Below are positions 24,096 to 32,922 of a stretch of DNA of 64,000 nucleotides, one piece after another (within the stretch, counting starts at the first letter, position 1; every line of letters begins with the position of its first letter). The notes below the pieces were generated by a model that saw nothing but the letters and a program-made list of their open reading frames with translations, was not told the origin of the DNA and made no database searches. Made by a program: the position numbers and the translations under genes. Where the stretch lies: NCBI RefSeq assembly GCF_009848505.1, contig NZ_WWDL01000031.1, forward strand, positions 1 through 64,000. Direction: 5' to 3'. The DNA is from Muricoccus harenae. GTDB lineage: Bacteria > Pseudomonadota > Alphaproteobacteria > Acetobacterales > Acetobacteraceae.

Positions 24096-24817
24096 GCCAG
24101 GCCGCCGAACTCGAGCGCGTCAAGGCGCGCATCCGGGCACTCGCCGACCGCACCGTCTCGAACGGCTGCACCGAGGCTGAGGCACTTGCCGCGGCCGAGA
24201 TGGTCGGCCGCCTTCTCGAGCGCTACGCCCTGAGCATGGAGGAGGTGGACCTCCGCGCCGAGCCCTGCGTGCAGCGGGAGATTCCCCTCCCCAGCCGCCG
24301 GCGCCGGCCCGTCGACGGCTGCGTTCCGGCGATCGCCCGTTTCTGCGACTGCAAGGTCTGGCTTGCGCGTGACGACGAGGGATGCCGCTACGTCTTCTTC
24401 GGCTTCGAGCCGGACACGGCGCTCGCCACCTACCTCTTCGCCGTGATCGAGCGCGCCATGCATCAGGAGGGCCAGGTATTCCGGACGAGGAATCCCGCCC
24501 TGCGCGGCACCGAGTTGAGAGGTGCCGCAGCGCGCTTCGCCCACGGAATGGCCGGGCGGCTCGCCGAGCGGATCGAGGCCATGCACGCGGCCCGCGAAGC
24601 CGCTATCGCAGCCCTGCGCCCGACCGGCACCGCGCTGACCGTGGTCAAGCACAGCGTGGTCGAGGAGGCGTTCCGCGCCAGCAAGGTTCGCCTGGTGAGT
24701 TCGCGCGGAGCGGAGGTCCGCCAGGACAGCGCCTACCACGAGGGCTATGCGGCAGGCGGGCGGGTGAACCTCAACCGGCCCGTGGGCAGCACCGTGCGGG
24801 ACCTGCTGGAGCCATGA
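24092..24817 (+). CDS. DUF2786-domain protein, probable CTG start (second gene of cassette)
   Basis: A 241-residue protein. Residues 9-50 (RIRALADRTVSNGC, then EAEALAAAEMVGRLLERYAL) match the DUF2786 pattern, a short helical domain found in many phage, plasmid and chromosomal proteins of unknown role. The middle (RFCDCKVWLARDDEGCRYVF) resembles the domain that commonly follows DUF2786. The frame has no ATG, GTG or TTG before 24200, where DUF2786 would already be cut in half. CTG 24092 overlaps the upstream stop as CTGA and sits behind GAGGAGG, so CTG is the likely start. It overlaps the next gene as ATGA. Confidence 0.75.
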   Translation: MSQAAELERVKARIRALADRTVSNGCTEAEALAAAEMVGRLLERYALSMEEVDLRAEPCVQREIPLPSRRRRPVDGCVPAIARFCDCKVWLARDDEGCRYVFFGFEPDTALATYLFAVIERAMHQEGQVFRTRNPALRGTELRGAAARFAHGMAGRLAERIEAMHAAREAAIAALRPTGTALTVVKHSVVEEAFRASKVRLVSSRGAEVRQDSAYHEGYAAGGRVNLNRPVGSTVRDLLEP

Positions 24818-25251
24818 AGGGCCGCGACCGCCAGCGCGCGCGCGTCTACGCCTGGGAGGAGCAGGCGGTCGCGCCGCACGGCCGCGACCTGATCCCCTTC
24901 TCCGCCGCCCAGGCCATGGTCGACGCGATCTGGACGGATCTGGGCCTATGTTGGCCACCCAAGGTCGAGCGGCTGCCGAGGCAGGCCAGAACCCTCCGCG
25001 CGGATGCCTCCCGCTTGGTCATCCGCATGCCCAACGCCCTGCCCTCCTATCTGCTGCTCCATGAAATCGCCCATGCCCTCACCAGCACGGCCGAGGACGG
25101 GACGGACGGGCACGGGCCAGCCTTCATGGGCCTCTATCTACAGCTGATCCTGCGCTACCTGCGCCTGCCGGAGGACGAGTTGCTCCAGTCGCTCGAGAAC
25201 GCAGGGATCCAGTATGATCGCTCGGCCAAGCCAGCCTTCGTAACAGGGTGA
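24814..25251 (+). CDS. HExxH putative metallopeptidase (third gene of cassette)
   Basis: A 145-residue protein with a zincin-like core: LLHEIAHALT supplies His83, Glu84 and His87, and DGHGPAFMGLYL supplies a third candidate zinc ligand, His100, as in SprT-like and related small metallopeptidases. There is no signal peptide, so it should act in the cytoplasm. The start is ATG 24814, overlapping the DUF2786 stop; a longer in-frame extension upstream lies inside the preceding gene. Translational coupling to the HTH and DUF2786 proteins implies a joint function. The substrate is unknown. Confidence 0.75.
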   Translation: MKGRDRQRARVYAWEEQAVAPHGRDLIPFSAAQAMVDAIWTDLGLCWPPKVERLPRQARTLRADASRLVIRMPNALPSYLLLHEIAHALTSTAEDGTDGHGPAFMGLYLQLILRYLRLPEDELLQSLENAGIQYDRSAKPAFVTG

Positions 25252-25517
25252 ACCGCCAGGTGGCGCGTGCCGGCCAAGCCCGCATCGGCGAATTCCAGTG
25301 CCTCCTCCAAGTCCTGCCACGCTGCTGCCTGCATGGAGGCGAAAGTCCTTTTCGTTAGCAATGAATGGCTTCTCGGCACCGTCCCGCATGCGCACTCCAG
25401 CACGGGATTGCGGCATGCCCTGGTTCGGATGCACCGCGTGCCATGCCGGAGCCAGGGATGTGACAAGTGCGAGTGCCGCGGTAGACAAGACGGACCAAGG
25501 AAGAGAAGGCCCGTGCA

Positions 25518-26714
25518 ATGAGGAACCCCAGCGTCTGGGCCGTGGTCATTGCTGCGGCCGTCACGGCCTCCATGGCCATGGGCATTCGCCAGACCTTCGG
25601 CCTGTTCCTCCTGCCCCTTGGCGCTGAGGAGGGCATCTCCACCGTCACCCTCGGCCTGTCGATTGCGCTGCACAACCTGGCCTGGGGCATCGCCCAGCCG
25701 GTGACCGGCGCGCTCGGCGACCGCTACGGTGCCGGGCGCGTCGCCGCCGCGGGGGGGCTGCTCTATGTCGCCGGCCTCGGCCTCGTGGCGATCCACCCAT
25801 CGGCCATCACCGCCCTGGTGGGCATCGGGATCATGACAGGGCTGGGCGTGGCCTGCACCGGGACCGGCAGCGTCATCGCCGCCGTGGGTCGCGCGGCGCC
25901 TCCCGAGCGCCGGGGCAGCATGCTGGGCATCGCCGCCGCGGGCGGATCGGTCGGGCAGGCCCTGCTGGTGCCCTACGCGCAGATCGGCATCGGCTGGTTC
26001 GGCGCCGCCGCGGCGCTCGGTGGAATGGCGATCGCGGCGCTGCTGATCCTTCCGGCGGCACGTGTCATGGAATGGTCGCCCCGCAACCCCTCGGCGCCGC
26101 GCCGTGCCCTTTCAGAGTTGCCCAGCCTGGCCCAGAACGCCTTGCGGGAGCGGGACTTCGCGCTACTGGCGCTGGGCTTCTTCGCCTGTGGATTCCAGCT
26201 CGCCTTCCTCACCACCCATCTGCCGTCGCATCTTGCCCTGTGCGGCATGCCCCCCTGGCTCGGCGCGACCTCGCTGATGCTGGTCGGGCTGTTCAACATT
26301 CCGGGTTCCTGGCTCTGCGGCAAACTGGGCAATGTCATCCGGCCGGAAGTGGCGCTCGGTGGCGTGTATCTGCTCCGCAGCCTGGCGATCGCATTGTTTG
26401 CCATCCTGCCGGTGACAGAATGGGGCACGCTGCTCTTCGCGGCGGTCCTTGGATCGATCTGGCTGGGTTCGGTGCCGCTGACGGCCGCCGCGATCGCCCG
26501 CCGCTTTGGCGTGGCGGATCTGGGCGCGCTGTACGGCGTCTGCTTCTTCAGCCACCAGATCGGCGGCTTCCTGGGCGCCGGCGCCGCGGCGGTCCTGGTG
26601 GACGCGACAGGCAACTACGCCGCCTTCTGGCCGGTGATGATACTGGTCGGGCTGGGCGCAGTCGCGGCCAACTGGGCCACGCGCGGGCCAATCCGGGCAA
26701 CCGCAGCAGCTTAG
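25518..26714 (+). CDS. major facilitator superfamily transporter
   Basis: A 398-residue, 12-segment MFS permease resembling the oxalate/formate and monocarboxylate-type branch (GIRQTFGLFLLPLGAEEGIS in segment 1; ALGDRYGAGRVAAAGG as the loop 2-3 motif; GVACTGTGSVIAAVGRAAPP before segment 5). The two six-helix halves are linked around residues 190-210 (MEWSPRNPSAPRRALSEL). It starts 266 bases after the metallopeptidase cassette and stands alone. The substrate, probably a small organic anion, is not determined. Confidence 0.82.
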   Translation: MRNPSVWAVVIAAAVTASMAMGIRQTFGLFLLPLGAEEGISTVTLGLSIALHNLAWGIAQPVTGALGDRYGAGRVAAAGGLLYVAGLGLVAIHPSAITALVGIGIMTGLGVACTGTGSVIAAVGRAAPPERRGSMLGIAAAGGSVGQALLVPYAQIGIGWFGAAAALGGMAIAALLILPAARVMEWSPRNPSAPRRALSELPSLAQNALRERDFALLALGFFACGFQLAFLTTHLPSHLALCGMPPWLGATSLMLVGLFNIPGSWLCGKLGNVIRPEVALGGVYLLRSLAIALFAILPVTEWGTLLFAAVLGSIWLGSVPLTAAAIARRFGVADLGALYGVCFFSHQIGGFLGAGAAAVLVDATGNYAAFWPVMILVGLGAVAANWATRGPIRATAAA

Positions 26715-27039
26715 GTCACCTCTGCTGGCGAATGCTCGGAGCGCCGCCAGATCAGCGCCAGCGACCACATGTGTGATCCCCGGCCGGACGCGCATCCGCG
26801 AACCCGGGCCTGGCTCGTAAAGGGCTCAGCCGCGACAAGCTCACGATGCGGCTGGGCCAAGTACTTACCCGGATGCAGCAGGCCTTATCGCTCCAGCGGA
26901 GCCAGCGCGAGAATGCCGGACGCTCGCAAGCCGCCATAGTGATGGCTTGATCCGGCCGCACTTCCGACAGCGCAACAGCGTCCATTCCTGCTGGGGGAAA
27001 GCTCAATCGGCAAATCGCCGCCATCCTGAAGAGGTTCCC
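26715..27039. other. intergenic stretch, no gene seen
   Basis: About 325 bases between the MFS gene and the lipoprotein gene. No credible coding frame, repeat or RNA structure was recognised on either strand. Confidence 0.45.
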
Positions 27040-27249
27040 ATGAACCGTACCTCCTGGACTGTCCGCGCGCTTACCCTTGTGGTCGCCAGTGTTTCGATGG
27101 CCGGCTGCGTCGGCCATCACGGCCGGTACAATGGCTACAACAGGGGAGATGGCTATCACTCCTACAGCCGTGAGGCCCCGAGCTGGCGCGATCGCGGCGG
27201 CGGTCGGTCATATGGCTATGGCGGAGGGCGCCGCTACGGCTGGCGGTGA
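27040..27249 (+). CDS. small Gly/Tyr/Arg-rich lipoprotein (69 aa)
   Basis: Starts at ATG 27040 with GAGG seven bases upstream. The first 22 residues form a lipoprotein signal with lipobox SMAGC, so the mature protein would begin with a lipidated cysteine. The remaining 47 residues are rich in Gly, Tyr, His and Arg (SYGYGGGRRYGWR), a composition seen in small surface-associated lipoproteins of unknown role. It is convergent with the next Bug gene, with a terminator hairpin between. No family-level function can be given. Confidence 0.65.
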   Translation: MNRTSWTVRALTLVVASVSMAGCVGHHGRYNGYNRGDGYHSYSREAPSWRDRGGGRSYGYGGGRRYGWR

Positions 27250-27287
27250 ACCTCGGCAGGGTGCCGAGAGCATGTGGTGAATTGTTG

Positions 27288-27326
27288 AGGGGAAGGCAGT
27301 GCGCAACGTCGCCTTGCCTCCCCTTT
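27288..27326. terminator. hairpin between convergent genes
   Basis: AGGGG-A-AGGCA (27288-27298) pairs with TGCCT-CCCCT (27315-27324) with one bulged A and a 16-base loop, followed by TT. It lies between the lipoprotein gene and the oppositely oriented Bug gene, so it may serve both. Confidence 0.5.
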
Positions 27327-27329
27327 AGC

Positions 27330-28307
27330 TCAGTTGTTCGTCACGCCCGCTTGGCGGACGATGGGCCCCCAACGCTCGAACTCCGCGCGGACAAAGTTGT
27401 CTGTCGCCTCCGGCCCAGCCCAAATATTTTCTGAACCCAGATCCACCAGTCGCTCTCGCATCGATGCCTGGTCGAGCAGCGTCCTCACTTCCGCTGATAG
27501 ACGCTGGATCACCGGCTGGGGTGTCCCGCGAGGCGTGAAGAGGCCAGTCCAGGATTGTACTTCATAATTCGCCACACCCTGCTCGCCGATCGTCGGAATG
27601 TTGGGACGGCTGGACAGGCGTGACTTGCCGCCGATTCCGAGGATCCGCACCTGCCCGGCTTCGGCTGCCGGCAGCACGGTGGGCAGGTTGAGGAAGGCGA
27701 TCGGCACCGTCCCGGCGATGAGATCCGCCAGCGCCGGCCCGCCGCCGCGATATGGAACATGGTTCAGCTCCACCCCCGCGCGCAACCGCAGCAGTTCTCC
27801 CGCCAGGTGATTGCTGCTGCCCACCCCGGTTGAGGCAAAGCTCAGCCCGCCGGAGGTGGCACGAATCTTCGCCAGAAGTGCTTGCAGGTCCGCCACGCCG
27901 AGGGAGGGATGCACCGCAAGTGCATTCGGCACGTCCACCATCATGGCGATGGCCGACAAGGCCTCGCGCGGATCGTAGCCTTGGTCGGGCACGACGAGGT
28001 GGTTGAATACGTGATTCGATGCGGAGGAGACCAGCAAGGTTTGGCCATCGGGGCGAGCACGCGCAACCTGGCTCATGCCGACGCTGCCCCCGCCGCCCGT
28101 CCGATTCTCCACGACAAAGGACTTCCCGAACGCCTTCTGAAGCCCGGGCGCGAGCAGTCGGGCCACGACATCATTGGAACCGCCCGGTGCATAAGGCACC
28201 ACCATCGTCACGGTGCGCGACGGCCATTCCTCGGCCCGCGCCGGACGGCCCACCATCGCCCCGAAACCCAAAGCCAAGGCCGCTCGTCCGATTGCCCGTC
28301 TTTGCAT
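27330..28307 (-). CDS. Bug/TctC-family periplasmic solute-binding protein
   Basis: A 325-residue Bug protein. The N-terminus MQRRAIGRAALALGFGA carries an arginine pair before the hydrophobic stretch and probably cuts after RPARA. Motifs: TMVVPYAPGGSNDVVARLL, VVENRTGGGGSVG, LNHVPYRGGGPALADLIAG and SWTGLFTPRGTP. ATG 28307 has GGAGG nine bases upstream and is preferred to the in-frame TTG two codons earlier. It appears monocistronic. No neighbouring enzyme gives a clue to its ligand. Confidence 0.88.
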   Translation of the reverse strand: MQRRAIGRAALALGFGAMVGRPARAEEWPSRTVTMVVPYAPGGSNDVVARLLAPGLQKAFGKSFVVENRTGGGGSVGMSQVARARPDGQTLLVSSASNHVFNHLVVPDQGYDPREALSAIAMMVDVPNALAVHPSLGVADLQALLAKIRATSGGLSFASTGVGSSNHLAGELLRLRAGVELNHVPYRGGGPALADLIAGTVPIAFLNLPTVLPAAEAGQVRILGIGGKSRLSSRPNIPTIGEQGVANYEVQSWTGLFTPRGTPQPVIQRLSAEVRTLLDQASMRERLVDLGSENIWAGPEATDNFVRAEFERWGPIVRQAGVTNN

Positions 28308-28805
28308 GAACAATGCCCTCCCAGTTCCAAGATTCTTCTTCGTGATCCGGCCGCCGACCGGCCGCGAGGGCCTTCAGCGACGCGAGATCCTCGGCGGCCA
28401 CCAGAATACCTCTCTGGCGCCGGTGCGCCATGGGCTCGAGTTCCACGCTGCCCGGACCTCCAGATGCATGGGATGAGCAAAAGCAACTGCTTGGGGCCGT
28501 CTGACCGCCGGCACTTGGTTGCGACAGGCTCTTGCCCCTTCAGCCATCGGCATCACCACTTCCAAACTGGGTCGTGACGCCCTCGAGGCCGAACTGATCC
28601 CTGGCAGCCCTCCTCAATCTCTTCGGCACAAGGTTGGAAGCTGCTGAACGTCGAAGGAATCATCGGTCAGTCAATGCGAACCATCAGGCCCCTCTGCCGG
28701 TAGGTTCACAGCAGCAGGCACTGCTTTGCAGCTCAGGGACGACCGCCATGGGTAGGCGGTAGGTTCAGCCAGGAAGCCCCCTCGCAGCGGGCACCTTCAT
28801 CACCC
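28308..28805. other. 500-base stretch without a confident gene
   Basis: Lies between two Bug genes on the minus strand. Short frames exist, for example one on the minus strand around 28,300-28,446, but it overlaps the downstream Bug start and has no recognisable product. GGTAGGTTCA occurs twice nearby (28,700-28,709 and 28,760-28,769), a chance-level direct repeat. Nothing else was seen. Confidence 0.4.
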
Positions 28806-29783
28806 CTATTCCGGCCGGACGCCGAGGCGATGGATCAGGTCGGACCAGTAGGTCAGCTCGGAGACGGTGAAGGCGGCCAGCTCCATGGGGTTCATGTAGG
28901 CCGCATAGGTCCCGCTCTCTTCGCAACGGCGGCGGAACTCTGGCATCTCGGTCATGCGCCGGATTTCGGCCGAGAGCTTATCCACCACAGGCTGCGGCGT
29001 GCCGGCCGGCGCGTAGATGCCAAACCAGGCTTCCAGCTCAAAGGCGGGGAAGCCTGCCTCCGCGGTCGTTGGCACGTCCGGCAGCATCGGGTGACGGCTG
29101 CGGCTCGCGATCGCCAGCGCGCGGATGGCTCCGTCCCGCACGAGCCCGACCACGGCAGGTGGCGTGGTGATCATCAGGTCCATGTTGCCGGCCACGAGGT
29201 CATTCATCGCCGGGCCCGCCCCACGATAGGGCACGTGGACCATGGGCGCGCCGACCATCCGGGCGAACTGCTCACCGCCGATGTGCTGGATCGTGCCCGC
29301 GCCGGAGGAGGCGTAGTTCAGCCGGCCGGGGTTGCGGCGCGCGTAATCGGCCAGGTCCGCCAGGGTCCGGACGGGCAGGTCCTTCCTTACGACGATGACG
29401 TGCGGCGCCCGCAGCACCAGGGCGACGGGCGTGAAGCTGCGCACCGGATCCCATGACAGATTCGGGAAGAGCGCGGGGTTGCCAACATGGGTGCCGGAAT
29501 AGGCGAGCAGCAGCGTGTACCCATCCGGCACGGCACGGGCGACCGCTATGGCCGCGACGTTTCCGCCGCCGCCCACCCGGTTCTCGACCACGAAGGGCTG
29601 GCCGAGCGAGCGGGTCAGCGCGTCGCCGAGGAGGCGGGCCGTGAAGTCGCCGCCCCCGCCGGGTGCGGCCGGCACCACGATGGTCACGGAGCGCTCGGGG
29701 TAGCGGACCTCCTGGGCGACGGCGCGCGTCGCGGCGCCCGCGATGCCCAGCGCCAACAGGCCGCGCCTCGTCCTGCCTATCAT
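28806..29783 (-). CDS. Bug/TctC-family periplasmic solute-binding protein
   Basis: A 325-residue Bug protein with a twin-arginine-like N-terminus (MIGRTRRGLLALGIAGAATR, cut after AVAQ). Motifs: VTIVVPAAPGGGGDFTARLL, VVENRVGGGGNVA, VHVPYRGAGPAMNDLVAGN and AWFGIYAPAGTP. I chose ATG 29783 because AGGAAG precedes it and the longer frame up to 29834 only adds low-complexity residues before the signal. It follows the racemase-like gene 103 bases upstream on the same strand and may belong to its operon. Confidence 0.88.
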   Translation of the reverse strand: MIGRTRRGLLALGIAGAATRAVAQEVRYPERSVTIVVPAAPGGGGDFTARLLGDALTRSLGQPFVVENRVGGGGNVAAIAVARAVPDGYTLLLAYSGTHVGNPALFPNLSWDPVRSFTPVALVLRAPHVIVVRKDLPVRTLADLADYARRNPGRLNYASSGAGTIQHIGGEQFARMVGAPMVHVPYRGAGPAMNDLVAGNMDLMITTPPAVVGLVRDGAIRALAIASRSRHPMLPDVPTTAEAGFPAFELEAWFGIYAPAGTPQPVVDKLSAEIRRMTEMPEFRRRCEESGTYAAYMNPMELAAFTVSELTYWSDLIHRLGVRPE

Positions 29784-29886
29784 GGCCGTGCTTCCTGCCG
29801 TTTTCCCGGACCCGGATGCGGTCGGGTTCGTCACACCGGCACCCTATCCCACCAAGATGTGCCGGGGGCCCCCTCGAGGCGCCCCC

Positions 29887-30642
29887 TTATGACGTGGAGC
29901 GCTCGAAGGCGCGGGAACGCCGCCAGCGCACGCGGCTGTGCCGCAGATGGAGCCCCGCGAGCATAGCCGCCAGCCTCAGGGGTGCGCCGATCCCCTCCAC
30001 GACGGGTACGCCGACCTCCCGCTCCACCCACGCCGGGTCCAGGAGCACGGGACATTGCGTAACACCCATGGCAAGGATCACATCGCAGCCTGAATCCCGG
30101 ACCAGGCGCCGCGCCCCCTCGACGAAGTTCTCCGTCATCGCGGTAAGGTTGGCACTGAGGTCCGGCAGGTCAAAGCCCGAGGCGTGCCAACCCACGACCT
30201 TCCTCTCCATCCCGTAGCGACGGACGATGGCCTGGAGGAGCGGGATGAGGTCGTCGTGATAGACGAGCGCTCCGAACCGATCACCGAGGAAGCTGGCGAC
30301 GTGGAGCATGGCTTCCGTCGGAGCGATGACGGGGATGTCCACCACGGATCGTCCGCCATCCACGCCAAGGTCGAGTGTGCCGAGCGGCACGACGGCGTCA
30401 TAGCCATCCAATTCCGCCTGCCGGAAGGCGGCGATGAAGGCAGGCGCGGCGAGTTGAACCTCGGCCGGCGTGAGGCCGTGGACGAAAGGGGACGCGGGCG
30501 TGCGAATGATGCCGATCTCGACCTCCGGGGAGGCGTAGGCCAGAGCTGCCTGCTCCCTCCGGCGGAACTCCTCCTCCGGGTAGTCGCCGATGACGAAGGC
30601 GACCCGCACGGGGTGGCGCAGCCTGCGTCGCGTTTCGCTCAC
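29887..30642 (-). CDS. Asp/Glu/hydantoin racemase-superfamily protein
   Basis: A 251-residue cytoplasmic protein resembling aspartate/glutamate racemases, hydantoin racemases and maleate isomerases. It has the two-lobed pattern with AFVIGDYPEEEF at the start, VVPLGTLDLG ending the first lobe, VIAPTEAMLHVAS, and ILAMGVTQCPVLLD in the second lobe. The second catalytic cysteine is probably Cys197. The first, normally at the position of Gly88-Thr89, is missing, so a classical two-base racemase mechanism is doubtful. GTG 30642 with GGAGAA upstream gives the usual start. It is divergent from prpF, suggesting a role in the same carboxylate pathway. Confidence 0.72.
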   Translation of the reverse strand: MSETRRRLRHPVRVAFVIGDYPEEEFRRREQAALAYASPEVEIGIIRTPASPFVHGLTPAEVQLAAPAFIAAFRQAELDGYDAVVPLGTLDLGVDGGRSVVDIPVIAPTEAMLHVASFLGDRFGALVYHDDLIPLLQAIVRRYGMERKVVGWHASGFDLPDLSANLTAMTENFVEGARRLVRDSGCDVILAMGVTQCPVLLDPAWVEREVGVPVVEGIGAPLRLAAMLAGLHLRHSRVRWRRSRAFERSTS

Positions 30643-30787
30643 TTGGTTCTCCGCACGTTGCTGGACCCGAGCGCGGAGGCTGGGGACGACCGGGTGACAG
30701 GCCTTTGAACGGGGCCCGAACCTGCTCCAAGATGATACGCCCGGCCTGGCTGAGGGGCGAGCCGAGCATCTTAAGGGAGGAACGAGG

Positions 30788-31942
30788 TTGGTCCAGCACC
30801 CGATACCGGCCGTTTTCATGCGGGGCGGCACCAGCAAGGCGATCATGTTCCACGCCCGCGACCTGCCCGCGGACCGGGAGGCCTGGCCGCCGATCTTCAC
30901 CGCCGCCATGGGCGCACCGGACCCCTACGGACGGCAGCTGGACGGCATGGGGGGCGGCGTCTCCTCGCTATCCAAGGTCTGCGTGCTCGCCCCCTCCGCG
31001 CGGGACGACGCGGACGTGGACTATACCTTCGCGCAGGTGATGATCCGCGAGGCACGCGTGGACTACCGGCAGAACTGCGGCAACATGAGCTCCGCCGTTG
31101 GACCCTTCGCGCTGGACGAGGGGCTGGTGACGGCTTCGGGCGAGACCGCCACCGTCCGCATCTTCAACACGAACACGCAGAAGATCATCCACGGCACCTT
31201 TCCCGTGGAGGACGGGCGGACGCGATACGACGGGGACCTGTTGATTCCTGGTGTCGGCGGCACCGGCGCGCCGATCCGCCTGGACTTCCTGGCACCCGGC
31301 GGCGCTACGACCGGCCGGCTGCTGCCCAGCGGCGCGGCGCTGGACCGGCTGGAGGTACCGGGGCTCGGCACCATCGAGGTGTCGCTGGTCGACGCCGCCA
31401 ACGCTGCCGTGTTCGTCCGGGCGCGCGATGTGGGGCTGAACGGGACGGAGCTGCCCGAAGCGCTGGAATCGCGCCCGGAGGTGCTGGCGCGGCTTGACGC
31501 CATCCGCCGCGCCGCCTCGGTCCGCATGGGGATCGCCCCGGACGAGGAGGCGGCCCGCAAGGTGACGAGCGTGCCCTTCATCGCCGTGGTGGCCCCGCCC
31601 GCCGACGGGCCCAGCCTCTCCGGCGAGACAGTCCACGCCGCCGAGGTGGACCTTGTCGCTCGCGTCATCTCCAATGGGCAGCCGCACCGGGCCCTGCCGC
31701 TGACAATCTCCCTCTGCACCGCCGTCGCGGCGCGGATCGCGGGCACGGTGGTCGCGGAGGCGCTCTCTCCCGCGGCTGGCAGCGGCGTGCTGCGGTTGGG
31801 GATGCCCTCCGGCGTACTGACCGTCGGTGCGGAGGTCGTGCGGGAGGGCGGGGAATGGGTTGCCCGGGCCGGCTCCTTCTACCGCACGGCGCGGCGGCTG
31901 TTCGAAGGGCGCGTCCTGGTTCCCGGCCGTGCCGCCGCATGA
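30788..31942 (+). CDS. PrpF-family isomerase (4-oxalomesaconate tautomerase / aconitate isomerase-like)
   Basis: A 384-residue protein of the PrpF/GalD family, which shift double bonds in unsaturated tricarboxylates and related acids. Hallmarks: PAVFMRGGTSKAIMFHARDL at the N-terminus, GGGVSSLSKVCVLAPS, DYRQNCGNMSSAVGPFALDE with the conserved cysteine, and IFNTNTQKIIHGTFPVEDG. The start is TTG 30788 with GGGAGG upstream. It overlaps the next gene as ATGA. With MmgE/PrpD three genes later it suggests handling of a methylcitrate- or aconitate-like acid. The exact substrate cannot be told from sequence. Confidence 0.85.
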   Translation: MVQHPIPAVFMRGGTSKAIMFHARDLPADREAWPPIFTAAMGAPDPYGRQLDGMGGGVSSLSKVCVLAPSARDDADVDYTFAQVMIREARVDYRQNCGNMSSAVGPFALDEGLVTASGETATVRIFNTNTQKIIHGTFPVEDGRTRYDGDLLIPGVGGTGAPIRLDFLAPGGATTGRLLPSGAALDRLEVPGLGTIEVSLVDAANAAVFVRARDVGLNGTELPEALESRPEVLARLDAIRRAASVRMGIAPDEEAARKVTSVPFIAVVAPPADGPSLSGETVHAAEVDLVARVISNGQPHRALPLTISLCTAVAARIAGTVVAEALSPAAGSGVLRLGMPSGVLTVGAEVVREGGEWVARAGSFYRTARRLFEGRVLVPGRAAA

Positions 31943-32922
31943 GGGCGATCCGCATTGCGCGCTACGGCGGCCCGGAGATCCTGCTGCGCGAGGACATTCC
32001 CGTGCCGGAGCCGGCGCCGGACGAGGCGCTGGTGCGCCTTCGCCATTCCGGCATCAATTTCATGGACATCCACACCCGGCAGGGGAAGTACGAGGGCTCC
32101 CGCACCTACCCCGTCCGCCTGCCCACCACCCTCGGCATCGAGGGCGCGGGGGAGGTGGTGGCGCTCGGCCGTGACGTGCGTGATCTGCGGGTGGGGGACC
32201 GCGTGGCATACTGTCTCCACTGGGGCAGCTACGCGGAGTATGCCGCCGTCCCGGCCTGGCGGCTCGCCCCGGTGCCGGACGCGCTGCCCCTGGACCGCGC
32301 TGCGGCGGCGATGTTCCACGGGCTGACAGCCCACGATCTCGCTCATGACCTCGGCCGCGCCGGGCCGGGCGTGACTTGGCTGGTCCACGCGGCCTCGGGC
32401 GGGATCGGACAGATCCTCGTGCAGATGGGCGCGCGGCTGGGGGTCACGGTCTACGCCACCACCTCCACCGAGGCGAAGGCGGCCGTCGCGCGCACCCGCG
32501 GCGCCGCGGCCGCCGTTCCCTACGAGGGTTTCGCCGAGGCCGTGCGTGGAATGACGAGTGGCCGCGGCGTGGATGTGGTGTTCGATGCGGTCGGTCGGCC
32601 CACCCTGCGGGAGAGCCTCCGCGCTGCGCGTCGGCAAGGGCTGGTGGTCAACTTCGGCGCCGTTGGCGGTGCGGTTCGCGATCTTGATCCCATCGAGCTG
32701 GGGGAAGCCGGGTCGCTCTTTCTGACACGCCCGCGATTGGCGGACCACCTGCCGGACGGCCCCACCATCCGTCGCCGGACGGCCGATATCTTCGGGGCGC
32801 TGCTGGACGGGACGCTGATCATCGAGATCGCCAGCCGCCACACGATGGATGACGTGGAGGCGGCACACGCAGCACTGGAAGAACGCCGGGTGGTGGGCAA
32901 GCCGATCCTCGACCTGCCCTGA
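31939..32922 (+). CDS. zinc-independent NAD(P)H:quinone oxidoreductase (MDR superfamily)
   Basis: A 327-residue medium-chain reductase of the quinone oxidoreductase (QOR) type. It has INFMDIHTRQGKY and LPTTLGIEGAGEVVALG in the substrate domain and HAASGGIGQILVQMGARLG as the nucleotide-binding fold (residues about 145-165). The catalytic-zinc cysteine/histidine set of alcohol dehydrogenases is absent. The start overlaps the prpF stop as ATGA, so both are made together. The C-terminus RRVVGKPILDLP is family-typical. It probably reduces an intermediate of the catabolic cluster or detoxifies an enone. Confidence 0.87.
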   Translation: MRAIRIARYGGPEILLREDIPVPEPAPDEALVRLRHSGINFMDIHTRQGKYEGSRTYPVRLPTTLGIEGAGEVVALGRDVRDLRVGDRVAYCLHWGSYAEYAAVPAWRLAPVPDALPLDRAAAAMFHGLTAHDLAHDLGRAGPGVTWLVHAASGGIGQILVQMGARLGVTVYATTSTEAKAAVARTRGAAAAVPYEGFAEAVRGMTSGRGVDVVFDAVGRPTLRESLRAARRQGLVVNFGAVGGAVRDLDPIELGEAGSLFLTRPRLADHLPDGPTIRRRTADIFGALLDGTLIIEIASRHTMDDVEAAHAALEERRVVGKPILDLP

